Shown: positions 7,008-15,633, counted from the stretch's first letter. The stretch is 64,000 nt of DNA from Mycolicibacterium frederiksbergense (GCF_029893345.1 NZ_JARXVE010000009.1:124001-188000); one strand, 5' to 3'. Numbers and translations are program-made. Notes: generated from the letters alone by a model not told the origin.

Positions 7008-8612
7008 GTGGGTGCCTCGTTGTTGGCTGCGCTGGTGGCCGCCGTACTGCTGGCCGCCGTGGCCCGCCGTTTCGACGTCTCGGCGCCGTTGGCGCTGGTG
7101 GTGGCCGGACTGGCCGGCAGTGCACTGCCCGGTTTCCACGACGTACACCTGGATCCCCAACTAGTGCTCTTCGTCATCCTGCCGCCGCTGCTGTGGTCGG
7201 CGGGGCTGGAGAGCAGCTATGTGGCGCTGCGCCGCAACATCCGCCCGATCGGATTCCTCGCGGTCGGACTGCCACTGGTTACCACGTTCATCGTCGGCAT
7301 CGTCGCCTTCCGCACCGTGCCCGAACTCACCATCGCCGCGGCCCTGACCCTGGGTGCGATCGTCGCACCGCCCGATGCGGTCTCGGCCACCGCGATCGGC
7401 CGCCGGCTCGGCCTGCCGCGGCGCACCATGACGCTGCTGGGCGGGGAGAGCCTGCTCAACGACGCCACCGCGCTGACCGCCTACAAGGTGGCGCTGGGCT
7501 TTGCGTTGGGAGGAGTTATCGGCTCGTCTTCTGCCTGGCGCAGCGGTTTGGCCACCTTCGCCCTGGCCGCGGTGGGCGGCGTGGTGGTCGGCTGGGGGCT
7601 GGGCATGGTGGTGCAGTTCATCCGCACCCGACTCGACGACCCACTGGTCGAGAGCGCGATCGGCCTGGTCTCGCCGTTCTTCATCTACCTGGTGGCCGAG
7701 CAGATCCACGGCTCCGGAGTGATCGCCGTGGTGGTGGCGGCCCTGCTGCTGGGCCAGCGCGAGACACACGCCGGCTATGCCACCCGGCTGCAGGACAAGG
7801 CCGTTTGGAAGGCGCTGCAACTGGTCCTGGAGTCGTTTGCGTTCCTGTTGATCGGCCTGCAGCTACCGAAGGTGATCAGCGAACTCGCCGGCATCCGGGC
7901 GGCCACCCTGGCGGTTGCGTCGGCGGCGGTGCTCGCCACGGTGATCGGGGTGCGCATCGTCTGGGTGTACACCGCGGCCTATCTGCCCTGGCTGTTGTCC
8001 AGGCGGGTCCGCGCGCACGAGCCGGCGCCGCAGCGCGGGCACGTGTTCGTCGTCGCCTGGGCGGGTATGCGCGGCGTGGTGTCGCTGGCCGCGGCCTACG
8101 CCGTACCCGCCACCACGCTGGCCGGCGATCCGTTCCCCGGTCGCCCCCAGCTGGTGTTCCTCACCTTCGTGGTCGTGGTCGGGACGCTGTTGTTGCACGG
8201 GTTGACGCTGCCGTGGTTCATCCGGATGCTCGGGGCGCACGGCGACGAAGCGCACGCCGATGCGGTCGCCACCGCCGCGGCTCAGGACAAGGCGGCGCGG
8301 GCCGCGGCCGAGCGGCTCGACGAACTGCTCGCCGAGCAGCCGGCAGACAGCGATGTGCCCGAACGCGCCGCCGACGTGCTGCGGGCCTGGAACACCCGGC
8401 GCCGCAATGCGGCCTGGGAACGGTTGGGCCGCCACGACGACGACATCGGCGAGAGCCCGGCCGCGGCCTTCCGCCGACTTCGGCTGGAAATGCTTGCGGC
8501 CGAACGGGAGACGTTCATCGCCGAACGCGACGCCGGACGTATCGACGATGAGGTGCTACGAACCGTGCTGCACGGGCTCGACCTGGAAGAGGCCACGCTG
8601 AACCGTGATTGA
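7008..8612 (+). CDS. Na+/H+ antiporter, CPA1 (NhaP/Nhe) family
   Basis: A 534-residue antiporter. About twelve membrane helices occupy residues 1-420, with the family signatures LFVILPPLLWSAGLE, LGAIVAPPDAVSATAIGRR (ion-site Asp), GGESLLNDATALTAYKVALG, HGSGVIAVVVAALLLG and WAGMRGVVSLAAAYAVP. A ~120-residue cytoplasmic, Ala/Arg-rich helical tail follows and is probably regulatory. It exchanges Na+ (or K+) for protons across the inner membrane. The GTG at 7008 is preferred over longer frames because GGAGG is at 6994-6998, 9 nt upstream, and translation then begins directly at the first helix. It is divergent from the ZnF-UBP gene. Confidence 0.9.
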   Translation: MGASLLAALVAAVLLAAVARRFDVSAPLALVVAGLAGSALPGFHDVHLDPQLVLFVILPPLLWSAGLESSYVALRRNIRPIGFLAVGLPLVTTFIVGIVAFRTVPELTIAAALTLGAIVAPPDAVSATAIGRRLGLPRRTMTLLGGESLLNDATALTAYKVALGFALGGVIGSSSAWRSGLATFALAAVGGVVVGWGLGMVVQFIRTRLDDPLVESAIGLVSPFFIYLVAEQIHGSGVIAVVVAALLLGQRETHAGYATRLQDKAVWKALQLVLESFAFLLIGLQLPKVISELAGIRAATLAVASAAVLATVIGVRIVWVYTAAYLPWLLSRRVRAHEPAPQRGHVFVVAWAGMRGVVSLAAAYAVPATTLAGDPFPGRPQLVFLTFVVVVGTLLLHGLTLPWFIRMLGAHGDEAHADAVATAAAQDKAARAAAERLDELLAEQPADSDVPERAADVLRAWNTRRRNAAWERLGRHDDDIGESPAAAFRRLRLEMLAAERETFIAERDAGRIDDEVLRTVLHGLDLEEATLNRD

Positions 8613-8658
8613 ACACGCGCTGATCACGGAGTTTGTCGCCGGCGCGTAGCGTCGGGTC

Positions 8659-9864
8659 ATGACCGAGGTAGCGCCCCAGCCGCCGCTGCACATGCGGCGC
8701 AAGGCATTCGACCCGACGCCCGAGCTGCGGGAGATTCGAGAGACCGAGGGAGTACGGACCGTCGTCAATGCGTTGGGCATGGGCGTCTACCTCGTCACAC
8801 GCCACGAGGACGTCAAGGCGGTGCTGTCGGATCATGAGCGGTTCTCCAACAGCAGGCCACCGGGCTTCGTGCTGCCGGGCGCACCGGAGACCACCGAGGA
8901 GGAGCAGGACAGCGCGCGGGCGGGAAACCTCCTGGGTCTCGACCCGCCAGAACATCAGCGGCTGCGTCGCATGCTCACCCCCGAGTTCACCATCCGGCGC
9001 ATCAAGCGGCTGCAGCCACGGATCGTCGAGATCGTCGACGCACATCTGGACGCGATGCAGGCCGCGGGCCCGCCGGCCGATCTGGTGGCCGATTTCGCCC
9101 TGCCCATCCCGTCATTGGTGATCTGCGAGCTGCTCGGCGTGCCGTACCAGGACCGCGAGGATTTCCAGCAGCGCTCGGCCCGCCAGCTCGATTTGTCCGC
9201 GCCCATCCCGGAACGGCTTGCGCTGCAACGACAGGGACGCGACTACATGCTGGGGCTGGTCGGCCGGGCACGCCGCGACCCGGGTGACGACATCCTGGGC
9301 ATGCTGATCCGCGAGCATGGCGACGAGCTCAGCGATAACGAGCTGGTCGGGATCGCCGGACTGCTGCTGCTGGCCGGGCACGAAACCACGTCGAACATGC
9401 TGGGCCTGGGCGTGCTGGCGCTGCTGCGCCACCCCGAACAGCTCGCCGCGGTGCGCGACGATCCCGATGCCGTCGGCCCCGCCGTCGAGGAGTTGCTGCG
9501 CTGGCTGTCCGTTGTGCAGAACGCGATTCCGCGCTTCACCACCACCGATGTCGAGATCGCCGGGGTGGCCATACCCGCGGGCGAGTTGGTGTTCGCCTCG
9601 CTGCCGGCAGGCAATCGGGATCCCGATTTCGTGCCGTCACCCGACCTCCTCGACATCCGCCGCGGCGCCCCCGGGCATCTGGCGTTCGGCCACGGCGTGC
9701 ACCACTGCCTGGGCGCGCCGCTGGCCCGGATGGAGATGCAGATCGCCTTCCCGGCGCTGCTGCGCCGCTTCCCGAACCTGGCCCTGGCCGAGCCGTTCGA
9801 GGACGTCGACTACCGGGCTTTTCACTTCATCTACGGGCTGAAATCGTTGAAGGTAGCGTGGTGA
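8659..9864 (+). CDS. Cytochrome P450
   Basis: A 401-residue bacterial class I P450. The I-helix oxygen-activation motif AGHETT is at 239-244, an ExxR is present in AVEELLRW, and the haem-binding loop FGHGVHHCLG has Cys350 as thiolate ligand. The overall pattern resembles the CYP105-like soluble group; the subfamily cannot be assigned by eye. It hydroxylates an unknown small molecule using electrons from a ferredoxin. The ferredoxin gene overlaps its stop codon by 4 bp (GTGA), so the two are co-translated and are likely redox partners. Confidence 0.93.
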   Translation: MTEVAPQPPLHMRRKAFDPTPELREIRETEGVRTVVNALGMGVYLVTRHEDVKAVLSDHERFSNSRPPGFVLPGAPETTEEEQDSARAGNLLGLDPPEHQRLRRMLTPEFTIRRIKRLQPRIVEIVDAHLDAMQAAGPPADLVADFALPIPSLVICELLGVPYQDREDFQQRSARQLDLSAPIPERLALQRQGRDYMLGLVGRARRDPGDDILGMLIREHGDELSDNELVGIAGLLLLAGHETTSNMLGLGVLALLRHPEQLAAVRDDPDAVGPAVEELLRWLSVVQNAIPRFTTTDVEIAGVAIPAGELVFASLPAGNRDPDFVPSPDLLDIRRGAPGHLAFGHGVHHCLGAPLARMEMQIAFPALLRRFPNLALAEPFEDVDYRAFHFIYGLKSLKVAW

Positions 9865-10082
9865 GTGCCATGAAAGTTCAAGCGGATCATGATGCCTGCA
9901 TCGGCTCGGGCAACTGCGTGATGGTCTCCGACGTGGTCTTCGATCAGGACGAGGACGGCGTGGTCAAAATCCTCGTCGATGAAGTGCCCGACGAGGAGAT
10001 CGAGCACGCCCGTGAGGCGGTCAGGCTGTGTCCGGCCGCGGCGTTGAAGCTGGCGGGTGATGTTCCCCCGGCAGATCGATGA
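9861..10082 (+). CDS. 3Fe-4S ferredoxin, P450 partner
   Basis: A 73-residue ferredoxin with the one-cluster pattern C-x5-C (CIGSGNC) and a C-terminal LCPAAAL, typical of the [3Fe-4S] ferredoxins that feed actinobacterial P450s. The cysteine missing from the usual CxxCxxC is what makes it 3Fe-4S rather than 4Fe-4S. The GTG at 9861 fits an AAGG 7 nt upstream and couples to the P450 stop; ATG at 9870 is a possible alternative. The last 62 bp overlap the 3' end of the convergent membrane-protein gene. Confidence 0.9.
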   Translation: MSAMKVQADHDACIGSGNCVMVSDVVFDQDEDGVVKILVDEVPDEEIEHAREAVRLCPAAALKLAGDVPPADR

Positions 10083-10701
10083 CGCCGGCCCGCACCAACA
10101 ACAGCAGGCTGACCACCAGTACCCACAGCGGGAACACCAGGGTGAGCCACATTGTGATGTCGCTGCCGATCAGAAGCACAACGGCGACAAGGTAACTCAG
10201 TACCACCAGCCAACGAGGCATCAAACCGGTCTTGAGCCAGATGGTGGCCAGCGACATCATGAACACCGCGGCCATCCGTAACGCGTAGGTCTTGGAGATG
10301 GTCAACAGAACCATCTGCCCCAACGTCGCAGCACTCGAATCCAAAGCGGCACCACTACGTTCCAGTCCGGCCCCCACCCCGGTGGACAAGAACATCATCG
10401 CCAGAAACAGCAATCCGCTGCCGATGAACACCGTGGCGAAGAACCGGTCCTCGTAACCCCCCAGGCCGTCGCGCACCACCCCCATGAACCACAGGAAGCT
10501 GATGCCGGCGAACGGCATGAGCGTCGCCGCAATCTTGAGGTTGGTGCTGCCGGCCACCAGCCACTGCGATCCGGGTTCGGCGCCCTCCGGCAGCGCGGCC
10601 CGGATCAGGATCAGCGCGGCGCCGAACAGCAGCGCGAACAGTACGCCGGCGGCAGCCGCCGCGCGCGGGGTCGACAGACGACGCAAAGGGTGCTGACTCA
10701 C
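10021..10701 (-). CDS. Multi-pass integral membrane protein of unknown function
   Basis: A 226-residue protein with about six predicted helices (AAAAAGVLFALLFGAALILI, IAATLMPFAGISFLWFMGVV, FIGSGLLFLAMMFLSTGVG, MAAVFMMSLATIWLK, LVVLSYLVAVVLLIGSDI and LVFPLWVLVVSLLLLVRAGV). There is a Pro-rich cytoplasmic tail and no conserved catalytic motif that I recognise. Its stop lies inside the convergent ferredoxin gene, so the two transcripts overlap head-on. It is 18 bp downstream of the thioesterase and may share the purA transcript. Confidence 0.8.
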   Translation of the reverse strand: MSQHPLRRLSTPRAAAAAGVLFALLFGAALILIRAALPEGAEPGSQWLVAGSTNLKIAATLMPFAGISFLWFMGVVRDGLGGYEDRFFATVFIGSGLLFLAMMFLSTGVGAGLERSGAALDSSAATLGQMVLLTISKTYALRMAAVFMMSLATIWLKTGLMPRWLVVLSYLVAVVLLIGSDITMWLTLVFPLWVLVVSLLLLVRAGVIDLPGEHHPPASTPRPDTA

Positions 10702-10719
10702 CGCGCCATGGTCGCACGC

Positions 10720-11349
10720 TTAGGGCTGGCCGGGCAGCAACCTGATCATCAGGCCGTGCGCCTCGGCGAGCACATTCGCGTCGGGGTCAAGCAACTTGGC
10801 GTTGACAAATGCCTTGCGGCCCTCGGCCTCACGCACCCAGCCACGTGCGGTCAGCACGGTGTCGATGGGCGTCACCTTGCGGTAGTCCACGTGCAGGAAC
10901 GCGGTCCGGCTGATCGGCCGCCCGGCGGCGTGGATCACCATGCCGAACACCGAGTCGAACAGCAGCGGCAGCACCCCGCCATGCACGGCGTAGTTGCCGC
11001 CGACGTGGAAACGGCTGAACTGCACCTGCAATTCGACGCCGTCCGGGTCGAACTTGGCCATCGTCCACGGCGGCATCAGCAGACTGCCGGCACCGGGCAA
11101 CGAGGGCACCCGGTCGGCCGGGCCGACGCCCTCGGGCGCCTCATACGGGGCGAGCAGTTTGACGAGTTCCTCGACCCGGTCGGCGGCATCGTCCCAGGTG
11201 TCGCTGTCCGGGTTGGCCGAGACCGCGAGGTCTTGCGCGCGGCGCATCGCGGCCACGAATCGGCCGAATCCCGGTCCGGGGTCGGCGGCCTCGAAGACCG
11301 GGAACCCACCGTGCTGTTCGAAGACCGAAGGGCGCTGCTCCTCGGTCAT
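10720..11349 (-). CDS. PaaI-type hotdog-fold acyl-CoA thioesterase
   Basis: A 209-residue protein whose C-terminal ~130 residues form a hotdog domain: VQFSRFHVGGNYAVHGGVLPLLFDSVFG (broken as VQFSRFHVGGNY + AVHGGVLPLLFDSVFG) carries the HGG motif of PaaI-like thioesterases, followed by RTAFLHVDYRKVTPI. It should hydrolyse acyl-CoA thioesters of unknown chain. The N-terminal ~80 residues are a helical extension without a named domain. The ATG at 11349 overlaps the purA stop by 4 bp (ATGA), so it is translationally coupled to purA although no metabolic link is obvious. Confidence 0.85.
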   Translation of the reverse strand: MTEEQRPSVFEQHGGFPVFEAADPGPGFGRFVAAMRRAQDLAVSANPDSDTWDDAADRVEELVKLLAPYEAPEGVGPADRVPSLPGAGSLLMPPWTMAKFDPDGVELQVQFSRFHVGGNYAVHGGVLPLLFDSVFGMVIHAAGRPISRTAFLHVDYRKVTPIDTVLTARGWVREAEGRKAFVNAKLLDPDANVLAEAHGLMIRLLPGQP

Positions 11350-12641
11350 TTGGGGGCCAGGACGTCGCGGCGCACGATCGTCTGGTCCCGGCCCGGCCCC
11401 ACACCGATGCACGAAACATAGGCGCCGGCAAGCTCTTCCAGCCGCAGCACGTAATCGCGGGCCTTGGCGGGCAGCTCGTCGAAGGTGCGGCACGAGCTGA
11501 TGTCCTCCCACCAGCCGGGCAGTTCCTCGTAGATCGGCTCGGCGCGGGCGATGTCGGCCTGCGTCATCGGCATTTCGTCGGTGCGCTTGCCGTCGACCGT
11601 GTACCCGACGCAGACCGGCACGGTCTCCAGGCTGGACAGCACGTCGAGCTTGGTCAGGAAGTAGTCGGTGATGCCGTTGACCCGGGTGGCGTAGCGCGCG
11701 ATGACGGCGTCGAACCAGCCGCAGCGCCGGGCCCGACCGGTGGTCACCCCGACCTCACCGCCGGTCTTGGCCAGGTAGGCCCCGTGGTCGTCGAACAGCT
11801 CGGTCGGGAACGGGCCCGAGCCGACCCGGGTGGTGTACGCCTTCAGGATGCCCAGCACCGTGGTGATCCGGGTCGGGCCGATGCCCGAGCCCACCGCCGC
11901 GCCGCCGGCCGTCGGGTTGGACGACGTGACGAACGGGTAGGTGCCGTGATCGACGTCCAACAGGGTGCCCTGCGAGCCCTCCAGCAGGACGGTCTCGCCG
12001 CGCTCCAGGGCCTGGTTGAGCAACAGCCGGGCGTCGGCGATGCGGTGCTTGAAGCCTTCGGCCTGCGCCAGCAGGTTCTCGACCACCTCGGCGGGCTCAA
12101 GCGCCTTGCGGTTGTAGATCTTGACCAGCACCTGGTTCTTGAGCTCCAACGCGGCCTCGACCTTGGCAGCCAGCTGCGACTCGTCGAGCACGTCGGCCAC
12201 CCGGATACCGATGCGGGCGATCTTGTCCTGGTAACAGGGACCGATACCGCGGCCGGTGGTGCCGATCTTCTTGCTGCCGGCGTACCGCTCGGTGACCTTG
12301 TCGATCGCCACGTGGTACGGCATCAGCAGGTGCGCGTCGGCCGAGATCATCAGCTTCGAGGTGTCCACACCGCGGTCCTCGAGGCCGGACAGCTCGCTGA
12401 GCAGGACACCCGGGTCGACCACCACGCCGTTACCGATGACGTTGGTGACCCCTGGTGTCAGGATTCCCGAGGGAATCAGGTGCAATGCGAAGTTCTCCCC
12501 GGTGGGCAGCACGACGGTATGCCCGGCGTTGTTCCCTCCTTGGTAGCGAACAACCCATTGCACGCGGCCACCGAGCAGATCGGTGGCTTTACCTTTGCCC
12601 TCGTCGCCCCATTGGGCGCCGATGAGGACGATTGCCGGCAT
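11346..12641 (-). CDS. purA: Adenylosuccinate synthetase
   Basis: A full-length, 431-residue PurA. Signatures: the N-terminal IGAQWGDEGKGKATDLLGG, GGNNAGHTVVLPTG, the IMP-site KKIGTTGRGIGP, EGSQGTLLDVDHGTYPFVTS and TGRARRCGWFDAV. It makes adenylosuccinate from IMP, aspartate and GTP, the first committed step to AMP. It is divergent from the gene at 12724, with 82 bp between start codons that must hold both promoters; no clear operator is visible there. Confidence 0.98.
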   Translation of the reverse strand: MPAIVLIGAQWGDEGKGKATDLLGGRVQWVVRYQGGNNAGHTVVLPTGENFALHLIPSGILTPGVTNVIGNGVVVDPGVLLSELSGLEDRGVDTSKLMISADAHLLMPYHVAIDKVTERYAGSKKIGTTGRGIGPCYQDKIARIGIRVADVLDESQLAAKVEAALELKNQVLVKIYNRKALEPAEVVENLLAQAEGFKHRIADARLLLNQALERGETVLLEGSQGTLLDVDHGTYPFVTSSNPTAGGAAVGSGIGPTRITTVLGILKAYTTRVGSGPFPTELFDDHGAYLAKTGGEVGVTTGRARRCGWFDAVIARYATRVNGITDYFLTKLDVLSSLETVPVCVGYTVDGKRTDEMPMTQADIARAEPIYEELPGWWEDISSCRTFDELPAKARDYVLRLEELAGAYVSCIGVGPGRDQTIVRRDVLAPK

Positions 12642-12723
12642 GGCGTAATCTCCCGCCTGTCTCCCGCACTAGTGTGGTGCAGCCGGTAGGTCACCTTATC
12701 CCAGCACACGCGAGGAGCACATT

Positions 12724-13305
12724 TTGTCTACCTCAGCTGGTGTCGCCGTGCTCGGCTCGACCCCGCTGCCACGCCCCTTGCGGGGCCTCCCGACCGTTGG
12801 TCTCGACGACGTTGAAGCCCAGCGCAGAGTCATCGTGACGGGTTCGACGGCCGACCTGGCCGCGGTGCTGTCCCGATTGCTGCGCGCCGATCGGCTCGAT
12901 GTCGAGGTCGCGCATGCCACCGGCAGCTGGTCGGCCCACCGCGCCCTGCACGCGCCGGCGCGACGCGTCCCGCTGATTCGCGACGAGACCGGAACTGTGC
13001 TGGTAGAGGCGGCGCAATGGCGGGGTACCGACGGCGCGGCGCTGCGGGGCGAAGCCATCGTCGACGACTGCGTGCTGTTCGACGGCGAGGCGCCCGGTGT
13101 ACGCGTGGAGCCCATGTCGAGCCTGCCGGGACTTCGCGCGAGTGTGCTCTCGGACCGCGGCCGCCCGCGCCGCTGGGTCGCCGGACGCGCCGCGCAACTG
13201 GGCACCCCGGGCGCGCAGGTGATCCGTGACGGGGTGCCCGCGCCGCGGATCGTGCGGCGCTCGACGTTCTACCGGCATACCGAGGGCTGGCTGCGCGTCG
13301 GCTGA
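12724..13305 (+). CDS. Conserved mycobacterial protein next to M50 protease
   Basis: A 193-residue protein starting with TTG behind a good GAGGAG. It is rich in Arg and beta-prone segments (RRVIVTGSTADLAAVLSRLL, TGTVLVEAAQWRGTDGAA, RASVLSDRGRPRRWV). No transmembrane helix or catalytic motif is seen. From memory it corresponds to Rv0358, which occupies the same place between purA and the M50 protease, so conservation of position supports a real gene. Function is unknown. Confidence 0.8.
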   Translation: MSTSAGVAVLGSTPLPRPLRGLPTVGLDDVEAQRRVIVTGSTADLAAVLSRLLRADRLDVEVAHATGSWSAHRALHAPARRVPLIRDETGTVLVEAAQWRGTDGAALRGEAIVDDCVLFDGEAPGVRVEPMSSLPGLRASVLSDRGRPRRWVAGRAAQLGTPGAQVIRDGVPAPRIVRRSTFYRHTEGWLRVG

Positions 13306-13346
13306 GCAGCGCACGATTGCCGGCCCAGGTGCCGTAGCGTCGAATC

Positions 13347-14126
13347 GTGAACATCCGCCCGCTGCATCAATCGGTCCGGCCGAGCCCGGTCTTCCTGGCC
13401 GTCGTCGCGATCACGGCGGCCGGCGGCGTGCTGGCCTGGCTGGCCGGGATGGAACGGACTCCGCTGTCCCACCTCGGCGTGTTCATCCTGGTCATCGCGG
13501 GCTGGCTGGTGTCGCTGTGTCTGCACGAGTTCGGCCACGCGTACACCGCCTGGCGGTTCGGTGATCACGATGTGGCGGTGCGCGGCTATCTGACGCTCAA
13601 CCCGCTCAAGTACTCCCATCCCCTGCTGTCGCTGGGGTTGCCGGTGCTGTTCATCGCGCTGGGCGGGATCGGGCTGCCCGGCGGCGCCGTCTACGTCCGC
13701 ACCTCGTGGATGACGAATCGGCAGAAAACCCTGGTCAGCCTGGCCGGCCCGGCCGCCAACCTGGTGCTGGCCGTTCTGTTGCTGAGCGTCACCCGGATCT
13801 TCTACGACCCGGCCCACGCGGTGTTCTGGTCCGGCCTGGCCTTCCTGGGCTTCCTGCAGGTCACCGCGGTCGCGCTGAATCTGCTGCCGGTCCCCGGGCT
13901 GGACGGCTACGGCGCGCTGGAGCCGCACCTGAGCCCCGAGACCCAACGGGCCCTGGAGCCGGCCAAGCAGTGGGGTTTCTTCATCCTGATGATCCTGCTG
14001 ATCACGCCGGCGCTGAACCGCTGGTTCTTCTCGGTGGTGTTCTGGTTCGTCGATCTCTCCGGCGTGCCGGGCTGGCTGGTGTCCATCGGCAGCCAACTGA
14101 CCCGGTTCTGGTCCAACTGGCTCTGA
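13347..14126 (+). CDS. M50 family intramembrane metalloprotease
   Basis: A 259-residue polytopic protein with the site-2-protease zinc motif HEFGH (His60, Glu61, His64) inside a membrane helix. The third ligand is in the NLLPVPGLDGYG loop (Asp186). About six helices are predicted and no PDZ domain is present, which places it in the short S2P group (Rv0359-like) rather than with RseP/Rip1. It would cleave a membrane-embedded substrate; none is known here. It begins 41 bp after its upstream neighbour and probably shares its transcript. Confidence 0.93.
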   Translation: MNIRPLHQSVRPSPVFLAVVAITAAGGVLAWLAGMERTPLSHLGVFILVIAGWLVSLCLHEFGHAYTAWRFGDHDVAVRGYLTLNPLKYSHPLLSLGLPVLFIALGGIGLPGGAVYVRTSWMTNRQKTLVSLAGPAANLVLAVLLLSVTRIFYDPAHAVFWSGLAFLGFLQVTAVALNLLPVPGLDGYGALEPHLSPETQRALEPAKQWGFFILMILLITPALNRWFFSVVFWFVDLSGVPGWLVSIGSQLTRFWSNWL

Positions 14127-14158
14127 CGTCCCGGCGCCGTATCGGCGCGACACTTGCT

Positions 14159-14182
14159 ATATATGCGAATATCCGCATATAT
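14159..14182. promoter_or_regulatory. ArsR/SmtB-type operator upstream of CDF exporter
   Basis: A 24-bp dyad centred between 14170 and 14171 has 11 of 12 base pairs symmetrical. The left half ATATATGCG and right half CGCATATAT surround AAT/ATC. A/T-rich ATATGCG-type half-sites are characteristic of ArsR/SmtB metal sensors such as those of the NmtR/KmtR kind. The dyad ends 7 bp before the exporter start codon, so a bound repressor would block transcription until metal is present. No arsR gene is in the window. Confidence 0.7.
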
Positions 14183-14189
14183 TGCGGGC

Positions 14190-15086
14190 ATGGGTTTGGG
14201 CCACGATCACAACCACAGCAGCGACACCCGCGTCAGCAGAATGCTCATCGCCGCCGCGATCCTGTCGGCGTTCTTCGTTCTTGAGCTGGTCACCGCGCTG
14301 CTGATCAACTCGATCGCCCTGCTGGCCGATGCCGGTCACATGCTCACCGACCTGGTCGCCATGTTCATGGGGCTGACCGCGGTGTTGCTGGCCCGGCGCG
14401 GCAGCACGTCGCCGGCCCGCACCTACGGCTGGCACCGGGCCGAGGTCTTCACCGCGGTGGCCAACGCCGCCCTGCTCCTGGGTGTCGCGGGATTCATCCT
14501 CTACGAGGCATTCGAGCGTCTCGGCCATGCGCCCGAGGTCCCCGGTGTGCCGATGATCGTCGTGGCGCTGGCCGGCCTGGCCGCCAACGCCGTCGTCGTG
14601 ATGATGCTGCGGTCGCACTCCAAGGACAGCCTGGCCGTCAAGGGCGCCTACATGGAGGTCATCGCCGACACTGTCGGCAGCGTCGGCGTGCTGATCGCCG
14701 GCATTGTCACCGTCACCACCGGCTGGCCCTACGCCGATGTGGTGGTCGCGGTGCTGGTCGCGTTGTGGGTGCTCCCCCGGGCCATCGCGCTGGCCCGCGC
14801 GGCGCTGCGCATCCTGTCGGAATCCTCCCCGCAGCACATCGACGTGGACGAACTGCGGGCCGCGCTCGAATCGGTGGACGGCGTGACCGGCGTGCACGAT
14901 CTGCACGTGTGGACGCTGGTGCCCGGCAAGGACATGGTTACCGCCCACCTGACCAGCAGCGCCGACACCGCCCGGGTGCTCGACGACGCGCGGGCGGTAC
15001 TGACCGCCCGCGGTTTAGCTCATGCCACCGTGCAGGTGGAGCCGCCCGACGCCGCGGACGACTGCTCCTGCGAGGCGAAGGACTGA
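14190..15086 (+). CDS. Cation diffusion facilitator (Zn2+/Co2+-type metal exporter)
   Basis: A 298-residue CDF protein with an N-terminal His-rich HDHNH, six membrane helices and a ~80-residue cytoplasmic domain (GVTGVHDLHVWTLVPGKD) ending in a Cys-containing tail. Site A residues are His50-x3-Asp54 in LLADAGHMLTD and Glu156-x3-Asp160 in MEVIADTVGSVG; the second position is usually His in zinc CDFs. It exports a divalent metal in exchange for protons. The ATG at 14190 is chosen because the upstream in-frame ATG (14154) lies outside and its codons would read through the operator dyad. Confidence 0.92.
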   Translation: MGLGHDHNHSSDTRVSRMLIAAAILSAFFVLELVTALLINSIALLADAGHMLTDLVAMFMGLTAVLLARRGSTSPARTYGWHRAEVFTAVANAALLLGVAGFILYEAFERLGHAPEVPGVPMIVVALAGLAANAVVVMMLRSHSKDSLAVKGAYMEVIADTVGSVGVLIAGIVTVTTGWPYADVVVAVLVALWVLPRAIALARAALRILSESSPQHIDVDELRAALESVDGVTGVHDLHVWTLVPGKDMVTAHLTSSADTARVLDDARAVLTARGLAHATVQVEPPDAADDCSCEAKD

Positions 15087-15099
15087 CGCCTCAGGCGGT

Positions 15100-15516
15100 T
15101 CAGGCCAGGCCGAGCTCGGCGCGCGCCGACGGGTCGCAGTCGTCGAGCAGATCCAGGCACCGCTGGAGCTCGTCGGTCTCGCCGATGTCGTCGGCCGCCC
15201 GGGCCAGCGCCGCCACACACCGCAGGAAGCCCTGGTTGGGCTCATGGGCGAACGGCACCGGGCCGAAGCCCTTCCAGCCGTTGCGGCGCAACTGATCCAG
15301 CCCACGGTGGTAGCCGGTACGGGCGTAGGCATACGCGGTGACGGCCTTGTCCTCGTCGAGGGCATTCTCGGCCAGCACCGCCCACGCGATCGACGCCGAC
15401 GGGTGGGCCGCCGCCACCACGGCAGCCTTCTCGCCGGCGGCCAACTCGTCCTCAGCCGCCGGGTCGCCGGGAAGGAGGACCGGATCCGGCCCCAAAAGAT
15501 CACCCATCCGTGTCAT
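15100..15516 (-). CDS. DUF3151 family protein
   Basis: About 138 residues, all alpha-helical in appearance (AAAHPSASIAWAVLAENAL, AYAYARTGYHRGLDQLRRNG, GFLRCVAALARAADDIG). It resembles the tetratricopeptide-like DUF3151 proteins that I recall as Rv0360c in the same chromosomal place. No enzymatic motif is present and function is unknown. ATG at 15516 or 15507 could start it. It converges on the CDF gene with 13 bp between stops. Confidence 0.8.
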   Translation of the reverse strand: MTRMGDLLGPDPVLLPGDPAAEDELAAGEKAAVVAAAHPSASIAWAVLAENALDEDKAVTAYAYARTGYHRGLDQLRRNGWKGFGPVPFAHEPNQGFLRCVAALARAADDIGETDELQRCLDLLDDCDPSARAELGLA

Positions 15517-15633
15517 GCGCCCATTGTGCACTGGCGCCGGCAGATCCAGGATCACCCCTCGATGTCGTGCGCCCCACACGGCGCTGCCCGATAAGCTCCA
15601 CCGGTACCGACGTACGGGAGGACCGCAGCAGGG

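Noticed and set aside
7193..8551. 452-codon frame overlapping the antiporter gene on the same strand
   Set aside because: Arg/Gly/Pro-rich out-of-frame shadow; the antiporter frame has a Shine-Dalgarno and all family motifs.
14154..14189. Upstream ATG that would lengthen the CDF protein
   Set aside because: It would make the operator dyad coding and gives no family-like N-terminus.
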